Notes: a model not told the origin generated them from the letters alone. A stretch of DNA of 64,000 nt from Sepiola atlantica (GCA_963556195.1 OY744521.1:128625788-128689787); one strand, 5' to 3'; positions 47,201 through 62,200 are shown, counted from the stretch's first letter. Translations and numbers: made by a program.

Positions 47201-50200
47201 AGAGTAACTGTAGTATTATGGTGACTGAGATGATTCCAACCAAGAGTAGGATAGTCAATTTTGTCACTTTAGACCAAGGATGATCAATGACCCTCATATT
47301 CCCCACACTTTTGATGACCTTGTGCTTAATTTGTTCTAAATGTAAATTTTATACTTTTTGCAAATAAATAATTCAAAGTATAGTATCTGTTCTGATACTA
47401 CACTTAACCTTTTCTGATCAGCTGGGGGGGGGGGGGGGGGGGGGGTTGAGACAAAATACCGGACGCATAGGATTTTCGGTCGTAAGTTAATTTTAATTTT
47501 TTGCTCCAATCCAGACTGACCCTTTTTGGGTAGTTGGATTTTCCCCACATTAAAAACCGACCTTGTGTCTCATACTGCCCTCATGCGGAGGTAAGTAAAT
47601 AGAAACTAATGTATTTTTTTTTTCTTCTGAAACAAAATGAAGATTTTTTTTTTCTGAGGATGAACTTTCTTTTTTCGAATCAAACATTTTTTTAAGTAAA
47701 TGTTTTTTTTTTAATTTTGCCATTTCATTTTCTGTGCAGAACCTCTCCAATTTGAAGGAAATAAATTGCAAAATTAAAAAAATACTAGAAAACAAACAAA
47801 AAAGTCTAAACTGACCAGGTTTTCTTTGCTACGGAAACAGGCTCCCATTAACTGACCAATCCATTCATATTCAGAAAACCAAGTACAAGACGGGTTTGGG
47901 ATGTAGGCATCTCTGTTCACATTGGAATCTTCATGGATCTGAAAGAGACAAAAAAAATGGATATAATTATTATAAACATGTTATTCCATATTAAATCATT
48001 CATGACTACGTCAGCAGGCCACCTTTTCACAAAAATATGGAAAAATCCTAGGTTCACAAAACGTTTTCTTTTTTAAAACATCCATTTATCTGTGATATTA
48101 TTAAAGTTTAAAATTTTACTTTATTTTCTACAATTGGTCAAAGACTTTCATCCAACCGATGCACTCAAAAATCAAATAGCATTTTGCGCTGCTGTATTAT
48201 TAGTTTCCATATAGACATGTTTCCCATATTCTCACTGGTCATTTCAATGATTGTTATTATCTGAATTCTGTTCCACAATCGATGCAAACTACTTTGAAGA
48301 TTGTCACCAGAGATGAGATTTAGTTCAGGGAAATTCTGCCATTACTAACTGGCAGAGCGTTACCACTATTGACCAAGAGAAGAGTCTATCAGACATGTGT
48401 ATGCAGTGTGATGATGTATGGAAGTGAAGCCTGGCCAGTGAGGGTTGAAGACATGCACTACATGGAGAGAAATGATGTGAGAATGATATGATGGATGTGT
48501 AATGTGAGTCTTAAAGACAGGTTTAGATATGATGATTTCAGAGGAAAATTAAATCTGGACAGTATAGGGAGATGTTTGCAGAACAGGAGACTTTGATGGT
48601 ATGGTGACGTTTGAAAAAAAAAATAGAGAAAAGTTCTTGAGTTAGTAGATGTAAAACAGTTGAGTTAGCAGGATTAGTTGGCAGGGGAAGACCAAGGAAA
48701 ACATGGGAGGCAATGATAAGGATGTACTTGAGAGAAAGAGGGATAAATAAAAACCTGGTCAGAGATAGACTACTTTAGAAATCAATTTCTAAAATCCGTC
48801 TAACACATGCCAGCATGTAAAACAGGCATTAAACCGTGTATGACGATGATGATGACAATTAATTCCTGCTTGTTTCATTTTAAACCAATTTGTATTGTTT
48901 CAGTTCATCCTTGCATTTTTCATCCGGTTAGTCAAAATGTGCTTACTGTGTTGAAATCGTTGTATATATCTAATGACTAACTTTGTAAACAAAAGTGCCA
49001 GATAAACTTCTCTATTTCAACCAGTATAAAAGTCAAGTTAAAGTCTAGATCAAATTGAATTTTAAAAAAAAAAAGAAACTTAGATATACTTTATTTCTGG
49101 GGCATTCTTTGGACAAAGATCCTTCTTAAAATAGCAAAATGTTTTTTAAGAAAACAGAAGAATTGTGGTTGAAATAAAAACAAAACGAAGGAAGCATAAC
49201 TCCAGCCAGTACGAAAAGTCTGTGTCACTCTTGCAACAGAATCTTTAGAGTGACAATTGGGCTTATTTAGCTAACACCATCTCTGTTAACACCAATGATC
49301 TCTTTATCCTGTACAGAAAGTCATGGGAAAATGGACTAAAACGTTAAACTTGGAAACAAGGTCTTGCAAAAAAAAAAAAAAATAATAAATAATAATAATA
49401 ATAATTCCCAAAGGGAAATAACTTCTGATTCAGAGTTATTCCCCTTATTTTCACCCATCGCTGATAAATGATTAAATACCAACTTTTCAATTAATACTAT
49501 TGAAATTTAAGCGAATGTGTGCACCATGACGGCTTTTTAGCATAGAAAGGTTAACACTTCACTGAGTTCTAAATTATTGAGATCCTTGTGCCAGACGAAT
49601 CTACTGAGGCTTTTATTGATTCCTACAGAATAGCCATGTTAAATTATAATTTTTAGATCACATTTGATTGAAAGAGAAAATTACATTTCTGAAAAAAAAA
49701 AAGGAATAAAAAAGTCTTCATTGGAAAACTCTCTGAATTACTGTCTTATACATATGGTTTAAATTTCATTAAAATCGGATATAAGTATTTGAAGTTTTAA
49801 GGGGGTTCTGTCCCAATGGTCCACTTAGAGATGGAGGCACATGGGGGTAACGTAGAGATTCGGGATCACTTCCATTGTCTTCTCCAGAGAATCTTATACA
49901 TATGATATAAATTTCATCAAAATAGGATATATTTGATGTTATGGGTGCACTTAAAGATTTGGAAACACTTCCATTGTATTCCTCAGTAAATTTTACATAA
50001 GAATACATGTTTAATCTATGTAGATTCTCTAACCATCCTTTCTATAAGGAACACAGACATTGAGTTTTATATATATAGAAGATTAAGACACAATTTAGAA
50101 ATGACTAACATAGAATATTAGAAGATTAAAACAGTATTTTCTGATATACAAAAATAGGAGTCTTGTTGGGAAGGGGATATCCAATAGTCATACACTCTTA

Positions 50201-53200
50201 AAATCTTGGTAAATTGCTTTTTTATTGTTTTTATTTTAAATTATTACTTATTTCATGATATTACAAGTGTATCTTGTTTGCCTGGTTTCTTTAGCAGAAA
50301 TAACAAATGATGATTTACATAACCCAAACTCAGGATTTTAAAAAATCTTGAATTTGGGTTGGAAAATTATTTTTTTTTTAACAATGTAAATCAGATTTAT
50401 TTTAAAATTAAATTTGATAAAACATTTTTTTTTAACTTTGAGATTTCAGAAGAAATAAAGTCAAGCATATTACATTTAGATAAAACTGAAAATGTTTGTA
50501 GATATTTTTCAAACAAGAAAAAAATATTTATAAAATAATTAAAACATGTTTTATTCTTTCCTTTCATGTATTGTGCACAATTGTCATTTTACCTAAATAT
50601 AGTTCAACTCGTTTCAATTGCACTACAGAAGTTATATACAGAAAATCTCCAACAATTCAACTTTATTCTGATAAAAACAAAATTGAATAAAAGTAATAAA
50701 GAGTATTGAACACCAAGCATCAATTGCAAACATTTATTGTGCTCTCTTCTGCAAAAGATGAGTACCTGATTTGGAGATCGGATAAAAAAGGGAAGAGGCA
50801 CAGGAGAATCGGATGAACTTGGGCATAACTCTTCAGCAATATCAGAGAGGCTGTCACGAAAACCTCCGCCCTGATCAATTATGCCTTCCATTAAAAATTT
50901 ACATTCCCACCACTGATCATGTTTATTTGGCCACCTGCAAGGGAAAACAAATTAATCAAAATTATAAATTTTAAAAAAGAATCGAGGGGGGGGGGGGGGG
51001 GACAGGTATTTTACTCAGGAATGTGAGTATTGATTTACTCCTCTCCAGGAGTTAGGCACAAGGCCAGTTTTTATCTTACTCCCACAAGTAAGATGTGACC
51101 CAAGGTCGGGAAAGTGGGGTTTAAAAATTGCCTGGGCAGCCTCGTCGGCATTCCCCGGTAGAGGCGCCTCAGGCAGTAAGCAATAAACTTACTCCTCCCC
51201 AAAGAGGGGAGGCAAAGCCTGGGAAGGTGGACCTTCCAGAACTGCACAGGACAGACCCATTGACCGGCGTAAATCAAGACCCGAAGGCCAAGACAACACC
51301 AGTATGGAGTGCAGTATCCATCGGAACAGATACTACACTTTGATCTTAGCCAAAAGGCCAAGAACGTGAGTAGCCAATGGCAAAAAAGGCTGAAATTGAA
51401 ATGAATTTTCCAACCTGTGTGTGTAGGAGCAGTGTAAAAAACAACTTGGATGTTTTTTTTTACTAAATGGTCACCAATTATCAAGGCTAGATGCCACTCG
51501 AGAATAAGGATTAATGAGATGGAATGATTGTCAATACCAAGGTCGAATACTTGTGAGGGCAGTTCTATATAGAAATCTGTTGACATTGGCTTCGAAGACG
51601 ACCAAGTTAGGTATTAAAAACACATCTAAATGAATTAATGCAAAAGTTTTTTAATTTATCACTCCTATATTACTATCAAAACTGGACAATGTTATTTTAA
51701 TCAATAATACATTAGTATGCATTCAAATACAGTATATATCGTACTAAAGAAACACATATAGACATTCAAATATCTGTCTAATTTGCATAACGTTTTTTTT
51801 TAACCGGCTAATAATTAATTAATGTTTGCTGTTATTCATTTATGATTATATTTTATTTTCCCTGTGTATCTACAATAGTTTTGTGTAAATTAACAGTTAT
51901 TAATAAGTAATTTAACTAAAAAATTAATAAATTACGAAAAAACATTCTTAAAATATCAAGGGAGATAATTTAGATGAAACTAAAAAATAAAATGTGGCGT
52001 CGTCATCACTACCTTTCACCCTCCCCTTTTCTAGCGATGATAGATTTTCTTTTTTTTATTGTTTTTGAAGTACATGATTTATTTACAAAATAAATGAGCA
52101 AAAATATATAAATATTAAGTCTGAAATAAAAACATATTTTACTTAAAATACAAACCAATAAAATTGGACTGTTTAAATTGTAAGCTTTTTTAATTTAAAG
52201 TTTTTTTCACTTCTTAATAAATTCCCCTCCCCCTAATATTAAATAAATTTTAAAAAAGCAGGCATGCTGACTTTTCTAATTAACCCCTACTCTTTAGGAA
52301 AAGGGATATTTTTCCTTTCATTTGGCATTAATTCCTATTTCAGTCATAAATTATTTAAAGTGAAATAAGTTTTGGCATTACTCATAGTGAACTTATATTT
52401 TTTTTTTACTTAAACCATGTTTTAGTAAAAAAACAAAACAAAACAAAACCTTAAAAACCCTAAGTTATATCAATTTTCATTGTACACGTGAAACGCCAAA
52501 ATAAAAATTAGATCGGAAAAATATTGTCGCCATCTAAACAAGTCAAGAGGCTAGCTAAGGAAGAACGATTACTCACGGTTATAAACATGTCTTTTTTAAT
52601 TAAAAAAATATGAAAGAAAGTTATTGTTCTTCTTTAGCTTGCATATTTCTCTTTGTTTATAAAGATGGCGACTATATTTTTCAGCCCACTTTAAATTTCG
52701 GCATATTACGTGTACAATAAAACTTGCCCTACTATACTCGCAGGCATTTCCTTCTCTTTTTATGAGGTGATACTCCCAGGTATTCCATCCTTTATCTTGG
52801 AGAGGGTATTTCCGACCAGGCATAAACCCATCCTTAGTGGGTGTGTGTGTGTGTGGGGGGGGGGCATACTTCAACGCTTTACCTTCTTTTTTGGGGGTTT
52901 GTGTAGTATATTTTTATTCCTCATAATACATTCCTCTCGGGCATTACCATCTCTTTTTTTAGGGGGGAGGGGAGGGGCAGTATGATATATGTTCGTTTCT
53001 CACAATATCATTGGCCCAGGATGACTTTCTCCCTTTTTTAGGGGGTTGGGGGTAGTTTACTGTCTATTCTGTTTCATGATATCATCCTTCCAGGCATTAA
53101 CTCCTCTTTTGGGGAGAGGTGGTAGTGTTCATTCATCATGATATAATCCTCTTAGTCATTACCTCTTCTTGGGGGAAGGGGGTCAATGTATGCAGTTTGT

Positions 53201-56200
53201 TCATTATGATATCATGCTCCCGACCTAGCAAAAATATGCAACCAGAGGGAGCATATATTTGCTAGTTTAAAATAATTTGAAAAATGTTTAATTAGTGAAA
53301 TATCAATTTTGGCAAACAAGAAAGTCAAAATTAAGAGAAAGACACTGAGTATGCCTGTGGTGGGAAGGAGACAGGAAGTAATTTTTTGATGAAACTAAAG
53401 TCATGTAAATCCCCTACCCTCATCATGAATCTTTGAAGTCTTAGCCTTTGCAGCAAAATTATTATTTTCAGTTTTCAGAGAGAACTGTCATAAGAGGGAA
53501 AAGGAAAGCAAGGCAAGACAAGAAAAAAAAAAAACAGGAAAAAAGAAAGAAAAATAAAGTGAGAGAGAAAGAGAAAGAAAATCCAGCCAAATAGCGACGA
53601 AAAAACGATTTGACAGAAATCAGCTTTTTTCTTTTATATATAAAAAAAAGCTGATTTCAACCAAAAAGCAAAACTTACATCCACAGGAGACTCTAGTCAT
53701 GTAAATGGAAATCCACATTTTCTGGATTTCCATTTACAAAACAATACGAAAATGGGTATTCTTGAGATGTGATAAATCAATTTGCAAATTTAGCGATGAA
53801 AATGCTATTTCAAACATGACAGTTAGATTAAAAAGGCAATTTGAAACATAAGCTTATTATATACAAAAAGTATTTTTTTTAGATAACTAAACTCTCGAGT
53901 TAATTCAATTTGCATATTCAGATTTATTATCACAATCAACGCAGTCATTTTCTTAACTGTTTAGTTTTGAAAATATTAAAAATTATAAAGAAAAACAACA
54001 ACAGAAAAACTAAATGGATTGACAAAAAAGAAGAAACTCTTATAGAATTGCGAGGAAGCATCGAAAAAGGTTTCTGCAGAAATTCTGGTTGAATCTTTTC
54101 ACTTTTTACAAAATTATAATAATTTTTCATTTGACAGAAATAATTTGTCGTTCTTCCTGCTTTCCATTTCATTTAATGACATTTTGCATTTATCATCTTA
54201 AGTTTATTTGTTTTAAATTTAGTCAATAGGATTGTCTGTTTGTTTGCTTAAAAAAATTATAAAAATATGAAAAATTATTTTTCTGATTTTTTGAGATGAA
54301 GATGGATTATTCAGATTAATCCTCACTTCAGGCAATACTAAGAATAAAATAAAAATTACTTAAGACCTCTTCCTAGTCATGGTTGATAGAACAAGAACAC
54401 TACACTTCTGTCGATTAAATAAAAGGTTCAATTTGAAATTCTGTATAGATTTCAGAGTTCGACAAGACGCATTTAAAGAAGGTCGGAGGTTACATTAACC
54501 AAAAGACTAAAATCCAAGATAAAAACAGTAGTCTGAATAATCTAAATAATTTGGATGAGAACTCATATGCAGAGAAAGTATATTTGGATGGCGAAACTAT
54601 TGAGGTTGTTGAGAAATTTTGTTACCTTGGTGATACAATTACAGCACAGGGTGGAGCAAGTGCTGGTGCGATTGCAAGAGTTAGGAGGAGTGGATGGAGT
54701 TAGTTGAGGGAACTTCTGCCATTACTAACCAGTAAAGCGTTACAACTGTAGACCAAGGGAAGAGTCTATCAGGCATGTGTACGCAGTGTCATGATGTATG
54801 TACGTTAAACCTGACCAGTAAGGGTTAAGGACACGTGTTGTATGGAGAGAAATGATAGGAGAATGATACAATGGAGGTGTAATGTGACTCTTAAAAACAA
54901 GCTTAGATCTGATGACGCCAGAGGAAGATAAAATCTTAAAGGAGTATAGAGAGATGTGTACAGAACAGGAGACTTTGATGGTATGGCTACGTTGAAAGAA
55001 TGGATAAGAGTTTTGGGGTTAGATGTAGAACAGTTGAAGTAGCAAGTTAAAATCACTGGTTGAAGGCCAACGAAAACATGGGAGGAAATAATAAAAATGG
55101 ACTTGAGAGAAAGAGAGATAAATAAAGACCCGGTCAGAAATAGGTTAGTTTATAAGTCAGTCCAATACATGCTAGCATGTACAATGGACGTTAAACCGAA
55201 TATGATGATGAATAGAAATATGAAACATTTTTTAAATCACTTGTCTTACAAAAAAAAAGCGTCTGTTTGTTGCATATTCGGTAATATTGAGTCAGAAATA
55301 AACTTACCGATAATTTAAAGGTTTATTTTTCTTTTCCCTGGGTTGAAGACCTTCGAAGATTTGCATACAAATTGTGCTTTTACATTCAGGATCCTTGGAA
55401 GGATCGGATTTATGTTCGGTGGCTGACCGTCTATTAATGAAGATCGTTTGAACATCGAGTGGGCGTCTGTCACAAAAGGAGCAAGAAATTATTAGTTGTG
55501 GTGGACAGAGACAAAATAAATGACTTGTATTTAAATTTTTAATCCATTCACATTTTCTATTGCTATTTATTAAGGAAATCTCTATAAAAAAATAAATACG
55601 TCTGTATTAATCTAACATCTAAAATTTTCTTGTCGGATTTTTAAAAACAAACACAAATAGTATTTAAGCTGACAAACTTTGCTTCTGACAAGCCAATTTT
55701 CATTTGTTATTGTTGTACCACGTTATTGACAATACAACATACTTTGTTACAATTTATTTTTATAAATTACCTAGTCTGGCCCAGACAACTGATAATATGA
55801 AACATACTAAGCTAATCCACAAAATCTAAAAAGCAGTTAGGAGAATAACTCATATTTTACCTGCCTATAATAAGAGTTGTTCCTCCTGACAACTAAAATT
55901 TAATTTTTTTTTTTTTGCATATGTTTTAAAAAGTACAAACAAATAAAAATTAAAAACTAAAATGACTTCACTGCATTCCGCAAGTACTGACACTAAAATA
56001 AGAGATCTTTAATATTCGAAGCATCCATTAAATTGGATGGGCTTTCAGGAGATCACCAACGTCTACACTGCAGAATCTTAATTCTTAGGAGTAAAAATGC
56101 TATACATAATGTAGGATATTACCAAATACGGTAATTTTGGTAAATTGTATGTATTATTATTTTCATTTTTCGTCTTCTTGTTTCCTACTTTAGAATCAGA

Positions 56201-59200
56201 AAAGTGCTCAATAATATAAAAACCTAGAAAAATACCCATCCCAGGACAGGTAAAATTAATTCCTGAACAGAACAGTTCGATTGCACCACTTACAAAGATT
56301 AAAATCAAGATAAAATGATACCTTATGTCTAGAATCCTCAGTCTAATTTTGATCAAAATCCATTACCTTATTTTGATTCCAAAATTCAAGGGGTCTTAAG
56401 AAATTTAAATTCAAGCAATCTTGCTTAATTGGCGTCTAATGACAATGGATGGATAAAATTCAATACAAATCTGATATATTTGAATTTACAAATGAGAGGT
56501 TGTGTCCCTTTAAAACTCCCCAAAGAAACTGAAATGTGGGGAATATTTATTAATTGATGTCTAAAAACTATTATTAAAATTTCACAAAAACAGAGGTATC
56601 TAAATTTTCACAAGGGCTTCCAGACACTTTTTATCCCATCTGCATAAACTAAATATAGCCCACATTTTGACGCCTTATGCCTAGCAGCTATATTCCAAAA
56701 TTTATAATGATCGGTTAATAAGTTAAGGAATGAATCCTGTGTATATACAAATATATAAACATTCCTAACAGTAATAATAACAAGCCGCGCATGCGTGGTC
56801 CCCCTTCTGTATGTGACTGATGGGGCGAGTGTATAATGCAATGAATTTGGGCAATTTGGGGCATTTTTGACCCCCATTGTACCCCCTGGGGTCGCGAACC
56901 AGGATTTTTCTGAGGTCAAGGATGCTCATTTTATATCCAGAACAATTGCCTCTACATTTTGGCAAAATTTCAGAAAAATTGAATGGATGGATCAAACGTT
57001 ATGGGAGAAAAGGGTCATTTTTTGCTATTTTGGGGGCTTTTGACCCCCTGGGGGCGCGAACCAGATTTTATCCAAGGTTAGCGATACTTATTTTCTATTA
57101 GGAACAATTGCATCCATATTTCGGCCTAGTTTCAAAGAAATTGAATGGATGGATGAAAAGTTATGGGGCAAAAAATGCCATTTTTTGCCATTTTGGGGCC
57201 TTTTGACCCCCTGGGGGGCTAACCAAATTTTTTTTTTTTAAATCGGAGAATGTCATTTTCTAACCTTACAAAAGTTACAACTTCATGCAAAATTTCAGAG
57301 AAATTCAATGGATGGTTGCGGAGAAAAATTTAGACAGACGGACGGACAGACGGAAATGCCTCAAAACATAGGTCGCCCGATTTTATAAATCCGGGGGGGG
57401 GGGGGGGGGGGGGCCAATAATAATAGCAATAATATTAGGTAATTGCCAAGAATAGGGCCTCAATTTCTCTTTTATAAGGGAGATAACTCAATTTTTAAAT
57501 TTATTTCTTCACACACAGAAAACGTATATTGTACATAAAGACATCCAAGTATCGCAGAGAAGCTTTGCCCATTAAAAATTAAGTTACCTTTTTCATAAAA
57601 AGAAAATTGGGACCGTATTGTGGAGAATTGCCAAGGTTTCCACACACACACACACACACACACCTGTGCCATCTACCGCCAAATACTCACTCTTTGATTG
57701 TTTCTCGCAGGAATGTTTCAATCAAAATCGGTTTCATTCGGGACAAGGGCAGTAATTGACGGATCGACTGAAACGAACAAACAAAATGAGAAGTTAAAGC
57801 AACAACACGTCACAAGAAGTGATGCAGTTTGATTGTGTATAAACAATAGGGTTGAGCAATGGGAGCATAGAAATGTTTATTTGTCGGAAAATAGTCAAAG
57901 AACTGCAGAATGAAGTTTCCGATAAGTTAATGATTTCAAAACGCAACCAAAATAAGATTGTTGTTAAAGTGGCAAAAATGACGGAGATGAAAATATTAGT
58001 TTAAAAAGTTTTTGTATCAACAAAGGATGAGTCTATCAGGCATGTGTACGTAGTATGATGATGAAAGGAAGTAAAACCTGGCCAGTGAGGGTTGAGGACA
58101 TGTGTTGCATGGAAAGAAATGACATGAGAATGATATGATGGATGTGTAATGTTGGCTTAAAGATTGGCTTAGATCTGATGAGCTCAGAAGATTTATTTGA
58201 GAGAGCATAGGAAAATGTGTGCAGAATAGGAGACTTTGATGGTATGGCCACATTGACGGAATAGATGAAAGTTCTTGAATTAGTAGATGTAGAACAGTTA
58301 AGGTAGCAGGTGCCAAGAAAACATGGGAGGAAGTGATAAAAATGGACTTGAGAGAAAGAAGTTGGTTGAGGATAGAATGGATTTTTTTTTTTGCTTACCT
58401 CCAAATCTATAATGGGATGATGATCAGGATTCCATTTGGGAATTAAATAATGAAGAACACTGTCAAGCAAAGAGATGAACCTACAAGATTAGAAGACGAA
58501 GAAGAAGTCACGTTTTAATGCATATCAATTTGTTATCAATTTGTTTTCTTCTTTTTAGAAATCTCATCAAGAAGACAAGCAAAACTTAAATGGTTTAAAA
58601 AAAAAAGCAAATACCTAATATGGTAGGTATCAAAAAAGAGATGGAGAAAGCAGTATAACTAACCTTTGTAAAAGGATGGCTCTATAATACAGTTGGTCAG
58701 CAGTGTAGCCTTCTAAGCGAGGATAACGGAAAAGCTTGCTTTTGGAGAAGAAGTCTCTGTCGAAGTCGCGACTGCGTTCTCGACAAGATTGCATTTTCAG
58801 GCCCCGTACCCTTACATCTAAGCCATCAGCTTTTAGGAAAGAGAACGAAAGAAACATGGAATGAGTTTTTTTTAAATATTTGTAATTGTAATGTTATTTG
58901 GAATAAGTCAGTTAAGTGAGTTGAGAATAAGATCGATTATGAAGAAGACGGAAGGATCTGGCTTGAGTAGATGTTGATTGGGATCTGGGCAGCGAGATGT
59001 CTGTTTACATTAGTTTTAAATTTCTGCATGTCAGTACTGTCGGGGAAACAGGGGGCAGGGAGGGAGTTCCAGAGGCCAGCAGCACGAGGAAAGAAGCTAT
59101 TTGAGTAGAAGGCTCTCCGGCATATGGGGACCTCCACAGTGAATGAATGAGATTTAGTTGATTGTCGAGTTAGTCTAGTGAATTTACGTCGAGGGGGCAC

Positions 59201-62200
59201 CAAAGTAGCCAATTCATCGGAGCATAATCCATTGAAGCATTTGTAAAACAAACATAAGGATGCTACATTGCGGCGATGGGACAGGGACTGGAGCTTGGTT
59301 GACAGTGAGGGACCTATTAGGTTGGCGACTCTTTTTTGGACCTTGTCAAGGAGGGAGAGACTAGTAGATGCACCAGCCCAGATGTGGCAACAATACTCCA
59401 TGCATGGGCGGATGGTGGCTTTGTAGAGATACAGGATAATGTCAGGTGTGAGGAGTTTACTAGCATGGTAGAGGAAGCCAACCTTCTTTGCGGCAGCCTT
59501 GGCAATGTCTTCAATGTATTTGTTCCAATTCATGTTACCTGTGAAGGTTAGGCCAAGGAGTTTGAATGATGAACTCTCAGGTAGGGTGTTATTTGCCATG
59601 ACAATTGGTGGTTGGAGAGGCTTCTTGTAGTTATTGAAGGAAAGGAGCTTTGTCTTTGCGGCATTAAAAGTTACCAACCATTTATGACCCCAATCCACTA
59701 CAGCCTGGAGGTCATTTTCTAAAGATTCAGCCATTGCCTTGGATATGATCGCATCTGTTTTGCCAACATGGCGAGACCAAAGCGTGGTGTCGTCAGCAAA
59801 TAAACCAATCTCAGACTCTATGTCATCAGGGAGATCGTTTATATAGATCAGGAACAACAAAGGTCCAAGGATAGATCCCTGGGGCACACCAGCATTTATG
59901 TCATGTTGCTTAGATGAACGGCCATCGAGAACAACCTGGATTTTTCTTTTGTTTAGAAAGGATCTAATTATATTAAGTAGTTGCCCAGTAATACTGTATG
60001 AGCGTATTTTCAGGAGAAGCCCTTTATGCAATACCTTGTCAAAGGCCTTGGATATATCAAGCGCTACTGCCCTAGCTTCACCTGCCTTGTCGAGTGTATG
60101 ATACATGCATTCAGAGATGACCGTTAGGATGTCTGCAGTATATCGTGCTTGTTTAAATTCATACTGGCGGTCAGATAGAAGTTTAGCATTAACTAAGTGC
60201 CGTACTATCACTAGATTGATTAAGGATTCAAAGATTTTAGCAAAGATCGGCAGCAGACTGATTGGGCGATAGTTCTGAGGATCGGTTCTATTCCCAGAAC
60301 TCTTGTAGACTGGTACCACAGAGGCAATTTTCCAGCTATCGGGGAAGCAAGATTCAGCTAGGCATTTATTGTAGAGTTTGGAGAGGACAGGGGCCAGTTC
60401 AGCAGAACATTTCTTTATTACTATTACAGGTATAAGATCAGGCCCACAAGCTTTAGAGGTGTCAAGGTTTTTTATGATGTCTCTGACCTGGGATGGGGTG
60501 ATGACCAGGTTATCAAGTGTTACTTTGGTCCGCAAAGGGAATTCAGGGAGGGGTGGTTATCTGAGTCTAAAGTAGAGTCAGAAGCGAAACACTGGGCAAG
60601 TAGTTCAGCTTTATCAGTGGCCGTGCAAACTACATCATTGTAGTTTGATAGTGGGGGAATCGTTGATTGACCATTATTCACTACACTATTGTAGATTTTC
60701 CAGAAATCGCGAGTACCTAGTTTCTGTGACTGAATGCGTTTTTTTGTTAACTCATTATACCTTCTCTTTGCTTCGCCTATCACGGCCTTGCAATTATTTC
60801 TTGACTCTATAAATTCATGTCTATTAGTAGCTGACTTATGGCGGCCGAATTTACGAAATGCTTGTTGCCTCTCAGAAATGTCAGCTGCACATTCTAAAGT
60901 GAACCATTGAGGAGAGTGGGGCTTGCTAAAGAATTTTCACATGGGGACATAGGCTTCAATGCCTGCTTTGACCCATTCAGTTAATTCGTTTGCACACTGG
61001 TTGGCAGGGAGTGAGAAGGTTTCCCTCCATGGAGCGTCACTGATGTGATCTCTGGTTGACTCAAAATCAGCCTGCTCGTAGTATCTTGTTGTTTTGAGCA
61101 ACGGTTTATCAGCTTTTGGACGACTTGTTAGGGTGATATGTATCATTAGCACAATGTGATCAGCATTCACGAGTGGGCTATGAGCTTTCGTCACACAAGC
61201 CTCGGGCATTGAGGTCAAGAAAAGATCTAGAAGTGAGGCTTGTTGGTCTACTCGATCGGGGATGCGGGTCGGAAAATCGACAGTCTGAGAGAGGGAATGA
61301 GCTAAGGAGAAATTATATGTAGAGTTGCCGGCTGCGTCAGTCAGGCTGGAGAATCCCAACCAGTTGCGGTGGTGGGCATTAAAATCCCCAAATACATGTA
61401 TCTGGGCATTCGAGTCAATTAAGAGTGTTCTATCTATGCTTTCAGAGACAGAGTTTAGCAGAGTAGAGTCCTGGGTTGACGGGGAGCGGTATAAGAAATA
61501 TAAGTAACTGACGCTGTGATGTAAAGTCAATCTAAAGCACATGTAGTCGTGGTCATCTGATTCTAACCTATGTTCTCTAGTCAGGGGGAGGGTGTTCCGA
61601 ACATAAACTCCTAGCCCGTGCATGTGTTTGTCAGAGTCTTTACGGTATAGTGGGAGGTAGTCAGTAAAGTCAAAGTGGTGAGAGGATATTGAGGATTGAA
61701 GGTTAGTTTCACCAAGAGCTAGAATATCCAGGGAGTTTGTCAGGAGAAAGGTTTCTACGTCGTTGATGTTGGTTCTAAGTCCCCGGATATTGGCGGAGGC
61801 GAAAGTGTTTTTTGTTGAGTGTCTGGTTTAGGTTTGCTTTTATTTTTTTGTAATGACATGTTTGGTTTGATTATAGAGTGGATTGGCCAAGGTGGGTACT
61901 TGTTTGGTGCCAATAAGCTCACACAACCAGTCCATTAGTCACGACCTGGTCCATGGGGGTTGTGGCCTCGGGAAAGCCCACCGGAGATAATTGCAGGGTC
62001 CCTTTCCATGCGCGACATGGCACATACAACTACCCACGGTATTATGCAACTGATGATGGAGCAGCCGTTCTTGGCGCTACCCAAGAGTTTGGGCTCCTTG
62101 CTGTCAGTCGGAAACAGCAGCCAGTCAAGCTGTCTAACCTGTACCCTCAACCTGTCGGAACAAGAGAGACCCACACTGGTCATGTAAGACTTAGTAACGA

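Noticed and set aside
51128..51343. Conserved-looking small protein shared with 28642-28881 ([10 protein letters not shown] / [10 protein letters not shown])
   Set aside because: The similarity is equally clear at DNA level in a dispersed repeat, and the third copy at 45.5 kb is out of frame.
42012..51370. A functional U2 snRNA gene
   Set aside because: Only the first 35-45 nucleotides match. The branch-site pairing region, Sm site and 3' stem-loops are absent.
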